Source: Granulicella rosea
GTDB taxonomy: Bacteria > Acidobacteriota > Terriglobia > Terriglobales > Acidobacteriaceae
Direction of reading: 5' to 3'
Length of the DNA stretch: 64,000 nucleotides
Assembly (NCBI RefSeq): GCF_900188085.1
Contig: NZ_FZOU01000014.1
Location: 1-64,000 of the forward strand
Both the position numbers and the translations under genes were made by a program. Below are positions 35,153 through 44,027 of this stretch, one piece after another; position 1 is the first letter of the stretch; each line of letters begins with the position of its first letter. The notes beneath the pieces were generated by a model, which had not been told where the DNA came from, did no database searches, and saw nothing but the letters and a program-made list of their open reading frames with translations.

Positions 35153-38100
35153 TTAGAATTCGATACGGCCCGAAAACTGTGCCTGACGCGGATTGTTGGC
35201 TTGGGTGGAAGGAACGCCGAAGCTCGCGTTGCCTACGGAGAGGTTGATATTTCCGAACTGCACAAAGTTGGTCACGTTGTACAAGTCGGCCTGAATATCG
35301 AACTTCGTCTTGTCGTTGATATGTAGGGGGAAGCTGCGCCGCAGGCTGATATCCATGCCGAAGTAGCCAGGGCCTGTCAGTCCATACGGCGCCGTACGAG
35401 GTGCATTGCCGAAGGTGTAAGCCGGCATGTACACCGTGTTCGCCAGAGCCGGAGCAATGAATGGCCCAGAGGGAGCGACGGTTGCGCTGCCGGTGCTCGC
35501 CACGATGTTCGGACCGAAGCCCGACCAGTGCTTCGTAAGGCGTGCGCTGCCGGTAAACGCAGGATTCAGCGTTGGCTCGCAGGTTGACTGCGCGGGGTTG
35601 GTCTGGCACGACGTGGCCGTGAGAGCCAGCGGCGAACCGGAGTAGATCTGCACGATCTGCGAGAACTCGAAGCCGCCGAGGATCGCTCGCGTCCAGGCAT
35701 GCTCGCCACCGAAATGACCGGCGCCGAAGGGAAGATGCTCCACGCCGGTAAAGACGAAGTGATGTGGCTGATTGACCGACGAGACCGTGCGCTCGATCGC
35801 ATCCGCCTTGTACGAACGGCCTGTGTTCGAGTATGCCGCCGGGATGGCATACCCCGAACGGAAGGTGCCGGTGTCGTCGATGCCGCGGCCCCACGTGTAG
35901 CTCGACATGATCGTGATGCCATGCGTGACGCGAAGATTGGCAACCAACTGAAGCGCGTTGTAATGTGCGTTGCCAACCTGATTGTAGTTGTCGTTTACGG
36001 CATACTGCGGGAACGGCTTGAGTGCGACGTTCAGTTGCTGACCCGTGTTGAACCAGGCCGGAACCGAAGCTCCAGCTTGCTGCAGCGCGGTTGCGCAGTT
36101 GGCGCCTGCGCCATTCGTAGTCGTGGCCAGCTTCGAGACCGCCGTGGAGAGGCACGAACCAAGACCCAGATACTTGGGATCCAACTGATCCGCCCAATAG
36201 CCGCGCGGGTTGCTGCCGTCGGTTGCCAGAAAGTGACCCTGGCTGCCGACATAGCTGATCGACGAGGTGAAGGTGCTCGTCCACTGGTGCTGGAAGCCGG
36301 CCGCGTAGTTGATGAACTGCGGCGCCCGGCTGCCGTAGTAGGGGTCACCGTAGTACGCAGTCGATGGCGAACCCGTATACCCTGCGGTCGTCGTGTAACC
36401 CGTACCATACTGGGCGCCGGAAGCGCGGCCAGCGGAGGGAATGTAAGCTGGCACGCCAGCGTCAAGCGGCGCCGAGGTGAGATAGGTTGCGGTGTTTGCC
36501 TGGAAGTTGGGCGATGCCGAGAACCCAAGGGTCTTCGTACCTTGACTCGACGCAGCCGAACCCGCCACGCCATTTCCATGCGAATAAATCACACCGTAGC
36601 TGGCATGGAAGACCGTCTTCGGATCGACCTGATACGCCAATCCAATGCGCGGACCGATATTCTTGAAATAATTGCTCACCGGGGTGTGGCAGTTACACGT
36701 TCCAGCGCCACTCCCCGCGAAGTTCAACGCGCCGTTTGTGCCGGTTACTGGATTCAGCAGGTTGGGGTCGAAGTAGCTCATCACATCGTGAGCTTCCCTG
36801 TAAGTCGGATAAAAGTCGTAGCGCAACCCAAGATCGAGCGTCAGCTTATTGTTCACCTTCCATGTGTCCTGCACATACGGCGACATCGGCCGGAATCGCG
36901 CGTTGGTGGTGGCCACCGCATACTGCGTGAAGCTGACGTTGTCGGGCTGCCCGAGCAGAAAGCTGGCGTATCCCACACCGGTCGAGCTGATGAGGGAGCC
37001 GTTGCTTTGAATACCCGCCGTCTCCGTCACCGCATTGCTGATGGTCACCACGGTCGATCCGCCCACCGCGGGAGTATCGGAGTACTCCAGCCAGCTGATC
37101 ATCCCGCCAAACGTCAACGAGTGCTTGCCCAGCGTCCACTGCAGATTGTCGAGCAGCTCAAACGAGTTCGCGATTCCGATGACGGCGGTGTACCCCGCGA
37201 AACTTGTGGGCGCGTCGACGCCGCTGAATGTCACATTGGGAAAGGCGCCCGAAGCCTCGCCGGCAGGTGCTCCGTTATAGCCGAAGGTCGTCGCCGCGTA
37301 CTTCGGAGTCTGGTTGACGTTGAAGTCCAGCGAAGCATAGCGGCCGAACCCGTAGTTGAACTGGTTCAGCAGGTTGGGCTTGAACACATGCGTTTCCTGG
37401 ATGATCCCGACATAGGTCTTGGGCGCATAGGCCTGGCCATAGTTGTAAGGCTCCGGCCCCTGATTGTTGGTTGTGCTGGTCGAACCGACAGGACTGCTGC
37501 TCACCTGCCGTCCATAGCCGCCGATGATCGTCAGCACATCCTTGCCCGAGGCGATGTAATCGATGCGGTGCGTCGTGGAGTAGTTGTTGAGACCCTTCAC
37601 ATTCGGGGCGATGAAGTTGTTGGTCGGGTTGGCGTTGATCAACTGCGAGTTGGGAAGAAGCGACTGCAGAGCCAGGGCGACCTTGCTCATCTCGCTGTTC
37701 GGGATCACATTGATCGGCGCGCCGGTGGGTACCTGCGCGCTGCCTGCACCGGTGGGAGACGTGCCGTGCGTATATCCGAACTGGTAGCGGCACTCGTACC
37801 CGTAAAACGCGGTGCAGGCCGTCTCCGTATTCGGGTCGTAAATATTGGCGATGCCCTGGAAGTTGCCCTGCTGTTCCGCCACGGAAGGGTAACTCTGAAT
37901 CGTCGGGTGAGTGGAGGTGCTACGGAAGCCGGTGTAGTTGCCGAAATAGAAGAGCTTCTCGCGCAGCGATCCGAATGGAAGCAGCGGCCCGCCAATCGTG
38001 AGGCCGAACTCATTCTGATGTTCCACCGGCTTTTGCGGAAGACCCGTATAGGGGTTGTTGGACTTGACGAAGCCCCACGAATCGAGCGCCGTGTTGCGGA

Positions 38101-38950
38101 AGAACTCGTACACAGAGCCGTGGTAACCTTTGCCGCCCTGCTTGACGTTGTAGTTCTGCACGCCTTCGCCCTCATACATCGCGGAGTAGCCCGACGTCTG
38201 CACCTGAAACTGACCGACCGCATCCACCGAGATCGCCGACCAGACAAATCGCGGATCGCCTTCGCCGGAGACGTTCGTAAACGGCACGCCATTGACGTAG
38301 ATTGCCGTTGCGCCGCCGCGCGACCCTACACCGTTCACGATGCCCGAGTTGGTCGTGGTTCCACCGCTGGTCTGGTTGCCCTGCACGCCGGGCAGCAGAT
38401 AGGCGAAGTCGGTCGCGCGACGCTGATCCTGCGAGCCGAACGCGCCCATCTCGACCGGAAGGGCGGAGTACATCTCCGCTTCAAGCGTTCCGCCGAGCGT
38501 AGCGTCGGCCGTCTGCAGTTGGGGCGGGGCGGTCGAAATATTGACCGTCTCGGAACTCGAACCGAGGGTCAGCTTCGGGCTGTAGTTCGTGGTCTCAAGC
38601 GCGTTGACGTTGACGTTCTGCTGCTGCTGCGTCTCGAAGCCGGGAGCCTCGACCTTGATCGTGTAGCCGCCGGGATCGAGCGTGGAGAAGTTATAGTCGC
38701 CCGCGGCGGTCGTGATGGACGTGACGCTGACGCCGGTGGCGGTGTTGGTGACCGTTACCTTCGCGTTCGGGATCGCGGCGCCGGTCGGGTCGTCGACGAT
38801 GCCGCTGATGGCGCCCTTTCCAGCCAGTTGCGCAAGCATGGCCGTTCCCGGAAGCATGCTGGCGAGAACGATAGACCGAAGGAGTGGAGGAGAGAAGAAC
38901 CGGCGGAGTGGACCGCTCGTTGTTGTGAATGCTTTTTCAGCAAATTGCAT
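35153..38950 (-). CDS. Oar-like TonB-dependent receptor (pectin locus)
   Basis: 1265 residues from the ATG with AGGAGG eight bases ahead. A signal peptide ends near AMLAQLAG. The carboxypeptidase-regulatory-like domain (about 30-115) reads AISGIVDDPTGAAIPNAKVTVTNTATG..YNFSTLDPGGYTIKVEAPGFE. Plug elements follow (YLLPGVQGNQTSGG, AIYVNGVPFTNVSGEGDPRFVWS), then the beta-barrel, ending in QFSGRIEF. It should import oligosaccharides released by the GH28 encoded downstream. The control module at 39021-39079 lies about 100 bases before the ATG and separates it from the divergent regulator gene. Confidence 0.92.
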   Translation of the reverse strand: MQFAEKAFTTTSGPLRRFFSPPLLRSIVLASMLPGTAMLAQLAGKGAISGIVDDPTGAAIPNAKVTVTNTATGVSVTSITTAAGDYNFSTLDPGGYTIKVEAPGFETQQQQNVNVNALETTNYSPKLTLGSSSETVNISTAPPQLQTADATLGGTLEAEMYSALPVEMGAFGSQDQRRATDFAYLLPGVQGNQTSGGTTTNSGIVNGVGSRGGATAIYVNGVPFTNVSGEGDPRFVWSAISVDAVGQFQVQTSGYSAMYEGEGVQNYNVKQGGKGYHGSVYEFFRNTALDSWGFVKSNNPYTGLPQKPVEHQNEFGLTIGGPLLPFGSLREKLFYFGNYTGFRSTSTHPTIQSYPSVAEQQGNFQGIANIYDPNTETACTAFYGYECRYQFGYTHGTSPTGAGSAQVPTGAPINVIPNSEMSKVALALQSLLPNSQLINANPTNNFIAPNVKGLNNYSTTHRIDYIASGKDVLTIIGGYGRQVSSSPVGSTSTTNNQGPEPYNYGQAYAPKTYVGIIQETHVFKPNLLNQFNYGFGRYASLDFNVNQTPKYAATTFGYNGAPAGEASGAFPNVTFSGVDAPTSFAGYTAVIGIANSFELLDNLQWTLGKHSLTFGGMISWLEYSDTPAVGGSTVVTISNAVTETAGIQSNGSLISSTGVGYASFLLGQPDNVSFTQYAVATTNARFRPMSPYVQDTWKVNNKLTLDLGLRYDFYPTYREAHDVMSYFDPNLLNPVTGTNGALNFAGSGAGTCNCHTPVSNYFKNIGPRIGLAYQVDPKTVFHASYGVIYSHGNGVAGSAASSQGTKTLGFSASPNFQANTATYLTSAPLDAGVPAYIPSAGRASGAQYGTGYTTTAGYTGSPSTAYYGDPYYGSRAPQFINYAAGFQHQWTSTFTSSISYVGSQGHFLATDGSNPRGYWADQLDPKYLGLGSCLSTAVSKLATTTNGAGANCATALQQAGASVPAWFNTGQQLNVALKPFPQYAVNDNYNQVGNAHYNALQLVANLRVTHGITIMSSYTWGRGIDDTGTFRSGYAIPAAYSNTGRSYKADAIERTVSSVNQPHHFVFTGVEHLPFGAGHFGGEHAWTRAILGGFEFSQIVQIYSGSPLALTATSCQTNPAQSTCEPTLNPAFTGSARLTKHWSGFGPNIVASTGSATVAPSGPFIAPALANTVYMPAYTFGNAPRTAPYGLTGPGYFGMDISLRRSFPLHINDKTKFDIQADLYNVTNFVQFGNINLSVGNASFGVPSTQANNPRQAQFSGRIEF

Positions 38951-39020
38951 GGGTGAAGCCTCCTGAAACGTCTGGCGCCGGTCGCCTCGGCGAACGCGAA
39001 AACCAGTAAGTAGTGACGAG

Positions 39021-39079
39021 CCTTGATACGCCGCTTGGAGAGGCTTTGTGATGTGTGACACAGTGCTCTTACTGTAAGA
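39021..39079 (-). promoter_or_regulatory. Three-part operator/promoter module, copy A (receptor-GH28 unit)
   Basis: Read toward the receptor: palindrome TCTTACAGTAAGA (39079-39067), five bases, then TGTGTCACACA (39062-39052, itself palindromic), 23 bases, and TATCAAGG (39028-39021) within AAGCGGCGTATCAAGGCTCG. The same three blocks recur at nearly identical spacing at 40609-40665 and 44248-44305. Copy C matches this last 20-base block at 18 positions. TATCAA could be the -10, with the palindromes covering the upstream control site. Confidence 0.75.
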
Positions 39080-39142
39080 ATGCCGCTAACTCCTTGTTTT
39101 CATTGCAGTCATTCGCAACGACGTTCCGTGTACCGCGCGGGG

Positions 39143-39148
39143 TATAAT
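39143..39148 (+). promoter_or_regulatory. TATAAT -10 box placed for a leaderless transcript
   Basis: A perfect TATAAT ends seven bases before the ATG (39156) of the regulator-like gene. Transcription would begin at or within a base or two of the start codon, and no ribosome-binding site is present. A clear -35 is not seen. Confidence 0.5.
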
Positions 39149-39155
39149 TTCCGGC

Positions 39156-40577
39156 ATGTTGAAAGAGGCAATTCTCGACGATCGAAACGGCCACTCTTCT
39201 CCCGCATCGGAAGAGGTTCCAATAGCGCCGGATCTCATTCGAGAGGAGCTGCAACGGATCGTTGCCAGCCGGCATTTCAGAACCAGCCGTCGCGGCAAGG
39301 AGTTCCTCCAGTATGTAGTCGACGAGAAGATCAATGGACACGGCGATCTATTGAAGGAGCGGCTCATCGGGGTGCAACTCTTCGGACGCAAGCCAGACTA
39401 CGCGACAGGAGAAGACCCGGTCGTTCGCGTGCAGGCTGGCGATGTGCGGCGGCGGCTTGAGAGCTATCACGCCGACCCGGAGATACAGGCCGACATCCTC
39501 ATCCAGATTCCGGTCGGCTCCTATGCGCCTGTCTTTCTCTACCGCAAGAGCATCCCTCACTACGAGCCGTGGCCGTCGCCCGAGACGACGCACGCCGAAG
39601 CCGAAGGAGTCGACGAGGCTCCATCGGGTACGATGGAGCACCTGTCTGCGGCGGCGGAGTCGTTGCCTCATGGGCAGAACGACCACCCCCCGGTGGTCCC
39701 CGTCGCCTCGGCGCCGCAGCATGCCGGCTGGCGCGACCGGCGTTGGCGTCTCGCGATTCCTGCCGCTGCCTGTCTCGCGCTCGTGGCCTGGCTTACCTTC
39801 TCTTACCTGCGCCATTCGCCGGATTCGACGCTGAAGACCTTCTGGCAACCGGCTTCCCTCTCCGCGAGACCCGTACTGATCTGCCTGCCCAAGCCGATCG
39901 TCTATCGCCCTTCCGAGAAGCTCTACGATCAGTACGCCGCGAAGCACCCCGAGGCCTTCGCCACGCGCGAATCGCGTCGCGACCAGATCCTTCCCATGGC
40001 GCCGACCGACACCGTCCAGTGGAGCGACATGGTTCCCGTTCGATCCTCGGGGCCGGGCATCGGCGCCGTCGTGGCCGCCGTCAATATCGGCAAGCTGCTC
40101 ACCGAGCAGGGCATCCGCTTCGAGCTGCGATTCGGAGAAGAGGCCACCTACGCCGACATGCGCGACTCGCCCGTGGTCATCGTCGGGGCCATCAATACCG
40201 AGTGGGCGTCGGAGCTTACGTCGGAGTCCAACTTCGTCTTCGACGAGTCGCGCGACGCGCCGAAGATCCTCGAGACCGCGGGCTCCAGGCGAGTCTGGAA
40301 GATGGAGAGTCGCGACGGCAACATCACCCGGGATTACGGGCTGATCACGCGACAGTTGTCCGGAAAGGCCGGACAGTTCCTGGTGCAGGTCGCGGGCATC
40401 TCTCACTTCGGCACCGAAGCCGCAAGCGAGTTTCTGGCGAACAAGAAAGAGCTGACCGGCGCGCTGCATTCGAAGCCGATCAATCTGCAGAAGCAGAACT
40501 TCCAGATCGTCGTCTCGACCGACATTACGGCGGGACGGGCAGGTCCTCCGCACGTTGTGGCCATTGGAAGCTGGTAA
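39156..40577 (+). CDS. Membrane-anchored one-component regulator-like protein (paralogue of the 17035 gene)
   Basis: 473 residues. The N-terminal domain (about 28-135) reads IREELQRIVASRHFRTSRRGKEFLQYVV..LLKERLIGVQLFGR..ATGEDPVVRVQAGDVRRRLESY..IQIPVGSYAP. It corresponds segment by segment to the 17035-18285 protein. A spacer and one membrane segment (about 192-212, RLAIPAAACLALVAWLTFSYL) precede a periplasmic domain (TLKTFWQPASLSARPVLICLPK, SPVVIVGAINTEWASEL, DYGLITRQLSGKAGQFLVQVAGISHFGTEAASEFL, GPPHVVAIGSW). The gene is divergent from the receptor-GH28 unit, with operator copy A in between. It is the best local candidate to recognise that operator, by inference. Translation may be leaderless (see 39143-39148). 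The periplasmic part could bind a sugar or a signal; its family name is not known to me. Confidence 0.7.
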   Translation: MLKEAILDDRNGHSSPASEEVPIAPDLIREELQRIVASRHFRTSRRGKEFLQYVVDEKINGHGDLLKERLIGVQLFGRKPDYATGEDPVVRVQAGDVRRRLESYHADPEIQADILIQIPVGSYAPVFLYRKSIPHYEPWPSPETTHAEAEGVDEAPSGTMEHLSAAAESLPHGQNDHPPVVPVASAPQHAGWRDRRWRLAIPAAACLALVAWLTFSYLRHSPDSTLKTFWQPASLSARPVLICLPKPIVYRPSEKLYDQYAAKHPEAFATRESRRDQILPMAPTDTVQWSDMVPVRSSGPGIGAVVAAVNIGKLLTEQGIRFELRFGEEATYADMRDSPVVIVGAINTEWASELTSESNFVFDESRDAPKILETAGSRRVWKMESRDGNITRDYGLITRQLSGKAGQFLVQVAGISHFGTEAASEFLANKKELTGALHSKPINLQKQNFQIVVSTDITAGRAGPPHVVAIGSW

Positions 40578-40608
40578 ATTCTGCGTCCTAACCGGCCTCC
40601 GAACGTAT

Positions 40609-40665
40609 CCTTACAGTAAGACACCGTGTCACACTTATTGCAGACCGGGGTATGACGTATCAAGG
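40609..40665 (+). promoter_or_regulatory. Three-part operator/promoter module, copy B (sorbosone-dehydrogenase-like gene)
   Basis: CCTTACAGTAAGA (40609-40621), four bases, GTGTCACAC (40626-40634), then TATCAAGG at 40658-40665, 23 bases after the second block. It lies about 100 bases before the ATG at 40768, the same distance as copy A from its gene. Confidence 0.72.
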
Positions 40666-40767
40666 TGGGGCGGCCTCCCAAGGGGTAACGACAGAACCAT
40701 GGGGCGAGGCGGATTTCGACCTTATGTTCGCCTCTGTCCAACGCCGTTCGATATTTGGAGCCCCATC

Positions 40768-42195
40768 ATGAAGAAAGTGCTCTTCGCCGTCAGCATCATC
40801 GCGGCTGCCTCCCCCGCATTCGCTCAGCAGGTTGTCACAGGACAGGCCGCCTTCGCTGATTGGAACCAGCAGCAACCCGGCGTTCGCCGCAGGATCACCG
40901 CGGCCGACCTCCCCGCGCCCGCCCCGCAGGAGGCTGTCAATAACGGTCCGCATCTCGTCGCCAAGCCAGCCGGCGCGTGGCCCATCGCGCCCGCCGGCTT
41001 CAAGGTCACCCTCTACGCCGGTGGCGACTTCACCCCCACCGCCGCCTCCTCGTCGCAGAACAACCAGGCGCCCAGCGTGCCTGCCGCGCCCAGCACCTTC
41101 CGCGAGCCGCGTCTCCTGCGCACGGCGCCCAACGGCGACATCTTCCTGTCCGACTCGCACGGCGACAAGATCTTCGTCCTGCGCGGCGTCGGCCCCGACG
41201 GCAAGGCCCAGACCGTCTCCACCTTCGCCAAGGGCCTCAACCTGCCCTTCGGCATCGCCTTCTACCCGGCCGACAATCCCAAGTGGGTCTACGTTGGCAA
41301 CACCGACTCCGTCGTCCGCCTCCCGTATAAGTCGGGCGACCTCGTGGCCTCCGGCCCGGCGGAAAAGGTCGTCGCGCAGCTTCCCGGCTTCGCCCAGCTT
41401 CGCGGCGGCGGGCACTGGACCCGCGACATCGTCTTCACCCCCGACGGCTCGAAGATGCTGGTCTCGGTAGGCTCCGGTTCGAACCTCGACGATCCCGACA
41501 CGACGCCCAACGAGTTTCATCGCGCCGACGTGCTCGAGTTTACCCCCGAAGGCAAGTTCCTCAAGGTCTACGCCTCCGGCATTCGCAACTGCGTCGGCGA
41601 GGCGATCGAGCCCACCACCGGCGAGCTCTGGTGCTCGGTCAACGAGCGCGACAACCTTGGCAACCACCTCGTGCCCGACTACGTTACGTCGGTGAAGGAG
41701 GACAGCTTCTACGGCTGGCCGTGGTACTACATCGGCTCGCACGCCGACCCGCGCGTCCCCGCGCCCTGCGCCGACGGCCTCGCGGCCAATCCGCAGGCCG
41801 GCGCCATCTCGCCCGATGGCAAGTCCTGCAAGCGTGTCGATCTATCCGGCAAGGTAAGCGTCCCCGACGTCCTCGTTCAGCCGCACATGGCCTCGCTTGA
41901 GATGGCCTTCTACACCGCACACTCCGGCTTTCCGCAGGCCTACCGCGGCGACGCTTTCGCCGCCGAGCACGGAAGCTGGAACCGCGCCAACCGCGCCGGC
42001 TACGAGGTCATCCGCATCCCCATGCACAACGGCAAAGCCGAAGGCACATACGAGGACTTCCTCACCGGCTTCGTCACCAAGGACGGCGAGGTCTGGGGCC
42101 GCCCCGTGGGCGTGACCATCGCGCATGACGGCAGCATGCTCGTCACCGACGATGGCAGCCGTTCGGTGTGGCGCATCACGTATGCCGGCAAATGA
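40768..42195 (+). CDS. Exported L-sorbosone dehydrogenase/PQQ-dependent glucose dehydrogenase-like beta-propeller protein
   Basis: 475 residues from the ATG with GGAG upstream. A signal peptide ends at SPAFAQQ. The six-bladed propeller of the GSDH/sorbosone dehydrogenase family is visible: PAGFKVTLYAGG, PRLLRTAPNGDIFLSDSHGDKIFVLRG, LPFGIAFYPADNPKWVYVGNTDSVVRLPY, HWTRDIVFTPDGSKMLVSVGSGSN, YASGIRNCVGEAIEPTTGELWCSVNERDNLG, SFYGWPWYYIG, AEHGSWNRANRAGYEVIRIP, RPVGVTIAHDGSMLVTDDGSRSVWRI. It has no CxxCH haem site, so electrons must pass to a separate carrier. It would oxidise a free sugar in the periplasm. Operator copy B precedes it, tying it to the pectin/galactoside regulon. GH27 follows 209 bases downstream. 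Confidence 0.82.
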   Translation: MKKVLFAVSIIAAASPAFAQQVVTGQAAFADWNQQQPGVRRRITAADLPAPAPQEAVNNGPHLVAKPAGAWPIAPAGFKVTLYAGGDFTPTAASSSQNNQAPSVPAAPSTFREPRLLRTAPNGDIFLSDSHGDKIFVLRGVGPDGKAQTVSTFAKGLNLPFGIAFYPADNPKWVYVGNTDSVVRLPYKSGDLVASGPAEKVVAQLPGFAQLRGGGHWTRDIVFTPDGSKMLVSVGSGSNLDDPDTTPNEFHRADVLEFTPEGKFLKVYASGIRNCVGEAIEPTTGELWCSVNERDNLGNHLVPDYVTSVKEDSFYGWPWYYIGSHADPRVPAPCADGLAANPQAGAISPDGKSCKRVDLSGKVSVPDVLVQPHMASLEMAFYTAHSGFPQAYRGDAFAAEHGSWNRANRAGYEVIRIPMHNGKAEGTYEDFLTGFVTKDGEVWGRPVGVTIAHDGSMLVTDDGSRSVWRITYAGK

Positions 42196-42230
42196 AACCG
42201 GCTCATCTTCGACAAGCGCGATGACTGTGC

Positions 42231-42291
42231 CCGTCGTTGCTTTCAGGTAAGCCAGGGCTTTAGCCCTGGCGCTGAAACCCGGCAACGACGG
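42231..42291 (+). repeat. Three-tier long hairpin (REP-like element) between the dehydrogenase and GH27
   Basis: Nested stems line up in order: CCGTCGTTGC (42231-42240) with GCAACGACGG (42282-42291), TTTCAG (42241-42246) with CTGAAA (42272-42277), and GCCAGGGC (42251-42258) with GCCCTGGC (42263-42270) around a TTTA loop. All three stems are perfect, with small internal bulges. It resembles palindromic REP/MITE-type elements and may also end transcription or stabilise the upstream mRNA. Confidence 0.75.
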
Positions 42292-42404
42292 TGCTTCAGC
42301 CCTTGGGGTATGCCCTCGTATCGCGGGCCACATCACCTTCGGATCTCGTTCAACCGGACGAGCGTCTCGTTGCGCCTCATCCCGGATCGACAAGGAGAAC
42401 ATCG

Positions 42405-43910
42405 ATGGCAGTCCGCCTCATTTCGCGCCTCACCTTCCCCGCCCTCCTCATCGCCGCATCGTTCGCCATGCCTGTCATGGGGCAGAATATCGCCGGCAAG
42501 TGGGTCGGCAACCAGCGCGTGCTCGACAATGGCGAGCCCGTTCGAGTCTTCCTCGATCTTCATCAGACCGGCGCCGATGTCAGTGGAACGGTCACCACCA
42601 TCGGCCATATCTATGAGGTGAAGGGCGTGTTGAAGGGAACGCACTTCGAACTCTTCTCCTCCCCGAAGGACGCCAAGCCGAAGATCGCGGGCGATGTCGC
42701 CGGCAGCGAGTTGCAACTCACGCGCGACGACTCTCACTTCGTCGCGACGCTGGCCAAAGCAGGCGATGAATATCCTCCGTATGACCACATCGCCCCGCCC
42801 GCATTGCATGATGTCCCGGCCAATGCATTGGCCAGGACCCCGCCCATGGGTTGGAATAGTTGGAATCTCTTCCAGAGCAGGATCGACGATAAGACGGTTC
42901 GCGAAATCGCCGATGCCATGGTCACGAGCGGCATGCGCGACGCTGGCTATGTCTATGTGAACATCGACGACACATGGGAAGGCGTGCGCGACGCACAGGG
43001 CAACCTGGGCTCAAATAAAAAGTTTCCCGATATGAAGGCGCTCGCCGACTACGTGCACTCGAAGGGCCTGAAGTTCGGCGTCTACTCCTCGCCCGGGCCG
43101 CGCACCTGCGCCGAGTACCCAGGCAGCTACGGACACGAAGAACAGGACGCGAAGACCTTCGCCGCATGGGGCGTCGACTATCTGAAGTACGACTGGTGCG
43201 GCGCGCGCTTCATCTACACCCATGACGATCTGCAGGCCATCTATCAGAAGATGGGCGACGCCCTGCTCAAGAGCGGACGCCCGATCGTCTACAGCCTGTG
43301 CGAGTACGGAAGCGGCAACGTCGAGCGTTGGGGCGCGAAGGTCGGAGGCAATCTCTGGCGCACCACCGGCGACATCAGCGACACGTGGACCAGCATGATC
43401 TCCAACATCGAGAAGCAGGTTCCGACCGCTCCCTATGCGGGTCCGGGACACTGGAACGATCCCGATATGCTGGAGATCGGCAACGGCCATATGACCGATG
43501 AAGAGTACAGAACGCACATGAGCCTGTGGGCGCTCACCGCCGCGCCGCTGCTCGCGGGCAACGACATCCGCACGATGACGCCGGCGATCAAAGAGATCCT
43601 GATGAACCGTGAGGTGCTCGCCGTCGATCAGGACGCGCTGGGCAAACAGGCGACGCCCGTGAAGCATGGCGACCTTGAGACGTGGGTCAAGCCACTGGCC
43701 GATCGCTCCGTTGCCGTAGGTGTCGTGAACCTCGGCAAGACGGAAGCGACGGTCGCGATCAAGGCCGAAGATCTGGATCCCGACGTCCACGTGAAGTCGG
43801 CGCGCGATCTCTGGCGGCACACAGACGTCGTCTTTCGCGATGGCGTTTATACCACGAGCGTCCCAGCACATGGCGTGCTGATGCTTCGGGTAACTTTGAA
43901 GGATAAGTAG
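42405..43910 (+). CDS. Secreted GH27 alpha-galactosidase with an N-terminal beta-barrel-like domain
   Basis: 501 residues from the ATG with AAGGAGA eight bases ahead. A signal peptide ends at PVMGQN. Residues about 25-120 form an additional beta-rich domain (GKWVGNQRVLDNGEPVRVFLDLHQ..SGTVTTIGHIYEVKGVLKG) that is not part of the standard GH27 core. The GH27 barrel starts at TPPMGWNSWN. The nucleophile Asp is in LKYDWC and the acid/base Asp in GHWNDPDMLEIGN. A C-terminal antiparallel beta-domain ends with GVLMLRVTLKDK. It should release alpha-1,6-linked galactose from galactomannan or raffinose-type sugars. It may be transcribed with the upstream dehydrogenase through the hairpin at 42.2 kb, or have its own promoter. 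Confidence 0.93.
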   Translation: MAVRLISRLTFPALLIAASFAMPVMGQNIAGKWVGNQRVLDNGEPVRVFLDLHQTGADVSGTVTTIGHIYEVKGVLKGTHFELFSSPKDAKPKIAGDVAGSELQLTRDDSHFVATLAKAGDEYPPYDHIAPPALHDVPANALARTPPMGWNSWNLFQSRIDDKTVREIADAMVTSGMRDAGYVYVNIDDTWEGVRDAQGNLGSNKKFPDMKALADYVHSKGLKFGVYSSPGPRTCAEYPGSYGHEEQDAKTFAAWGVDYLKYDWCGARFIYTHDDLQAIYQKMGDALLKSGRPIVYSLCEYGSGNVERWGAKVGGNLWRTTGDISDTWTSMISNIEKQVPTAPYAGPGHWNDPDMLEIGNGHMTDEEYRTHMSLWALTAAPLLAGNDIRTMTPAIKEILMNREVLAVDQDALGKQATPVKHGDLETWVKPLADRSVAVGVVNLGKTEATVAIKAEDLDPDVHVKSARDLWRHTDVVFRDGVYTTSVPAHGVLMLRVTLKDK

Positions 43911-44027
43911 TAAGCGCGACCTGCTGGAAAATATGCTCTCGGTATGTGAAATAAAGTAACAACATATCGAGAGCTTCAAGAGCTCTGGGGTAGGTTCCTG
44001 GGCGCCCGGCACTCGCTTGAAAAGGCT

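Noticed and set aside
35699-38956. Open frame of over 1000 codons on the strand opposite the pectin receptor
   Set aside because: High-GC antisense shadow rich in Arg, Ala and His, without signal peptide or domains; the minus-strand receptor explains the bases.
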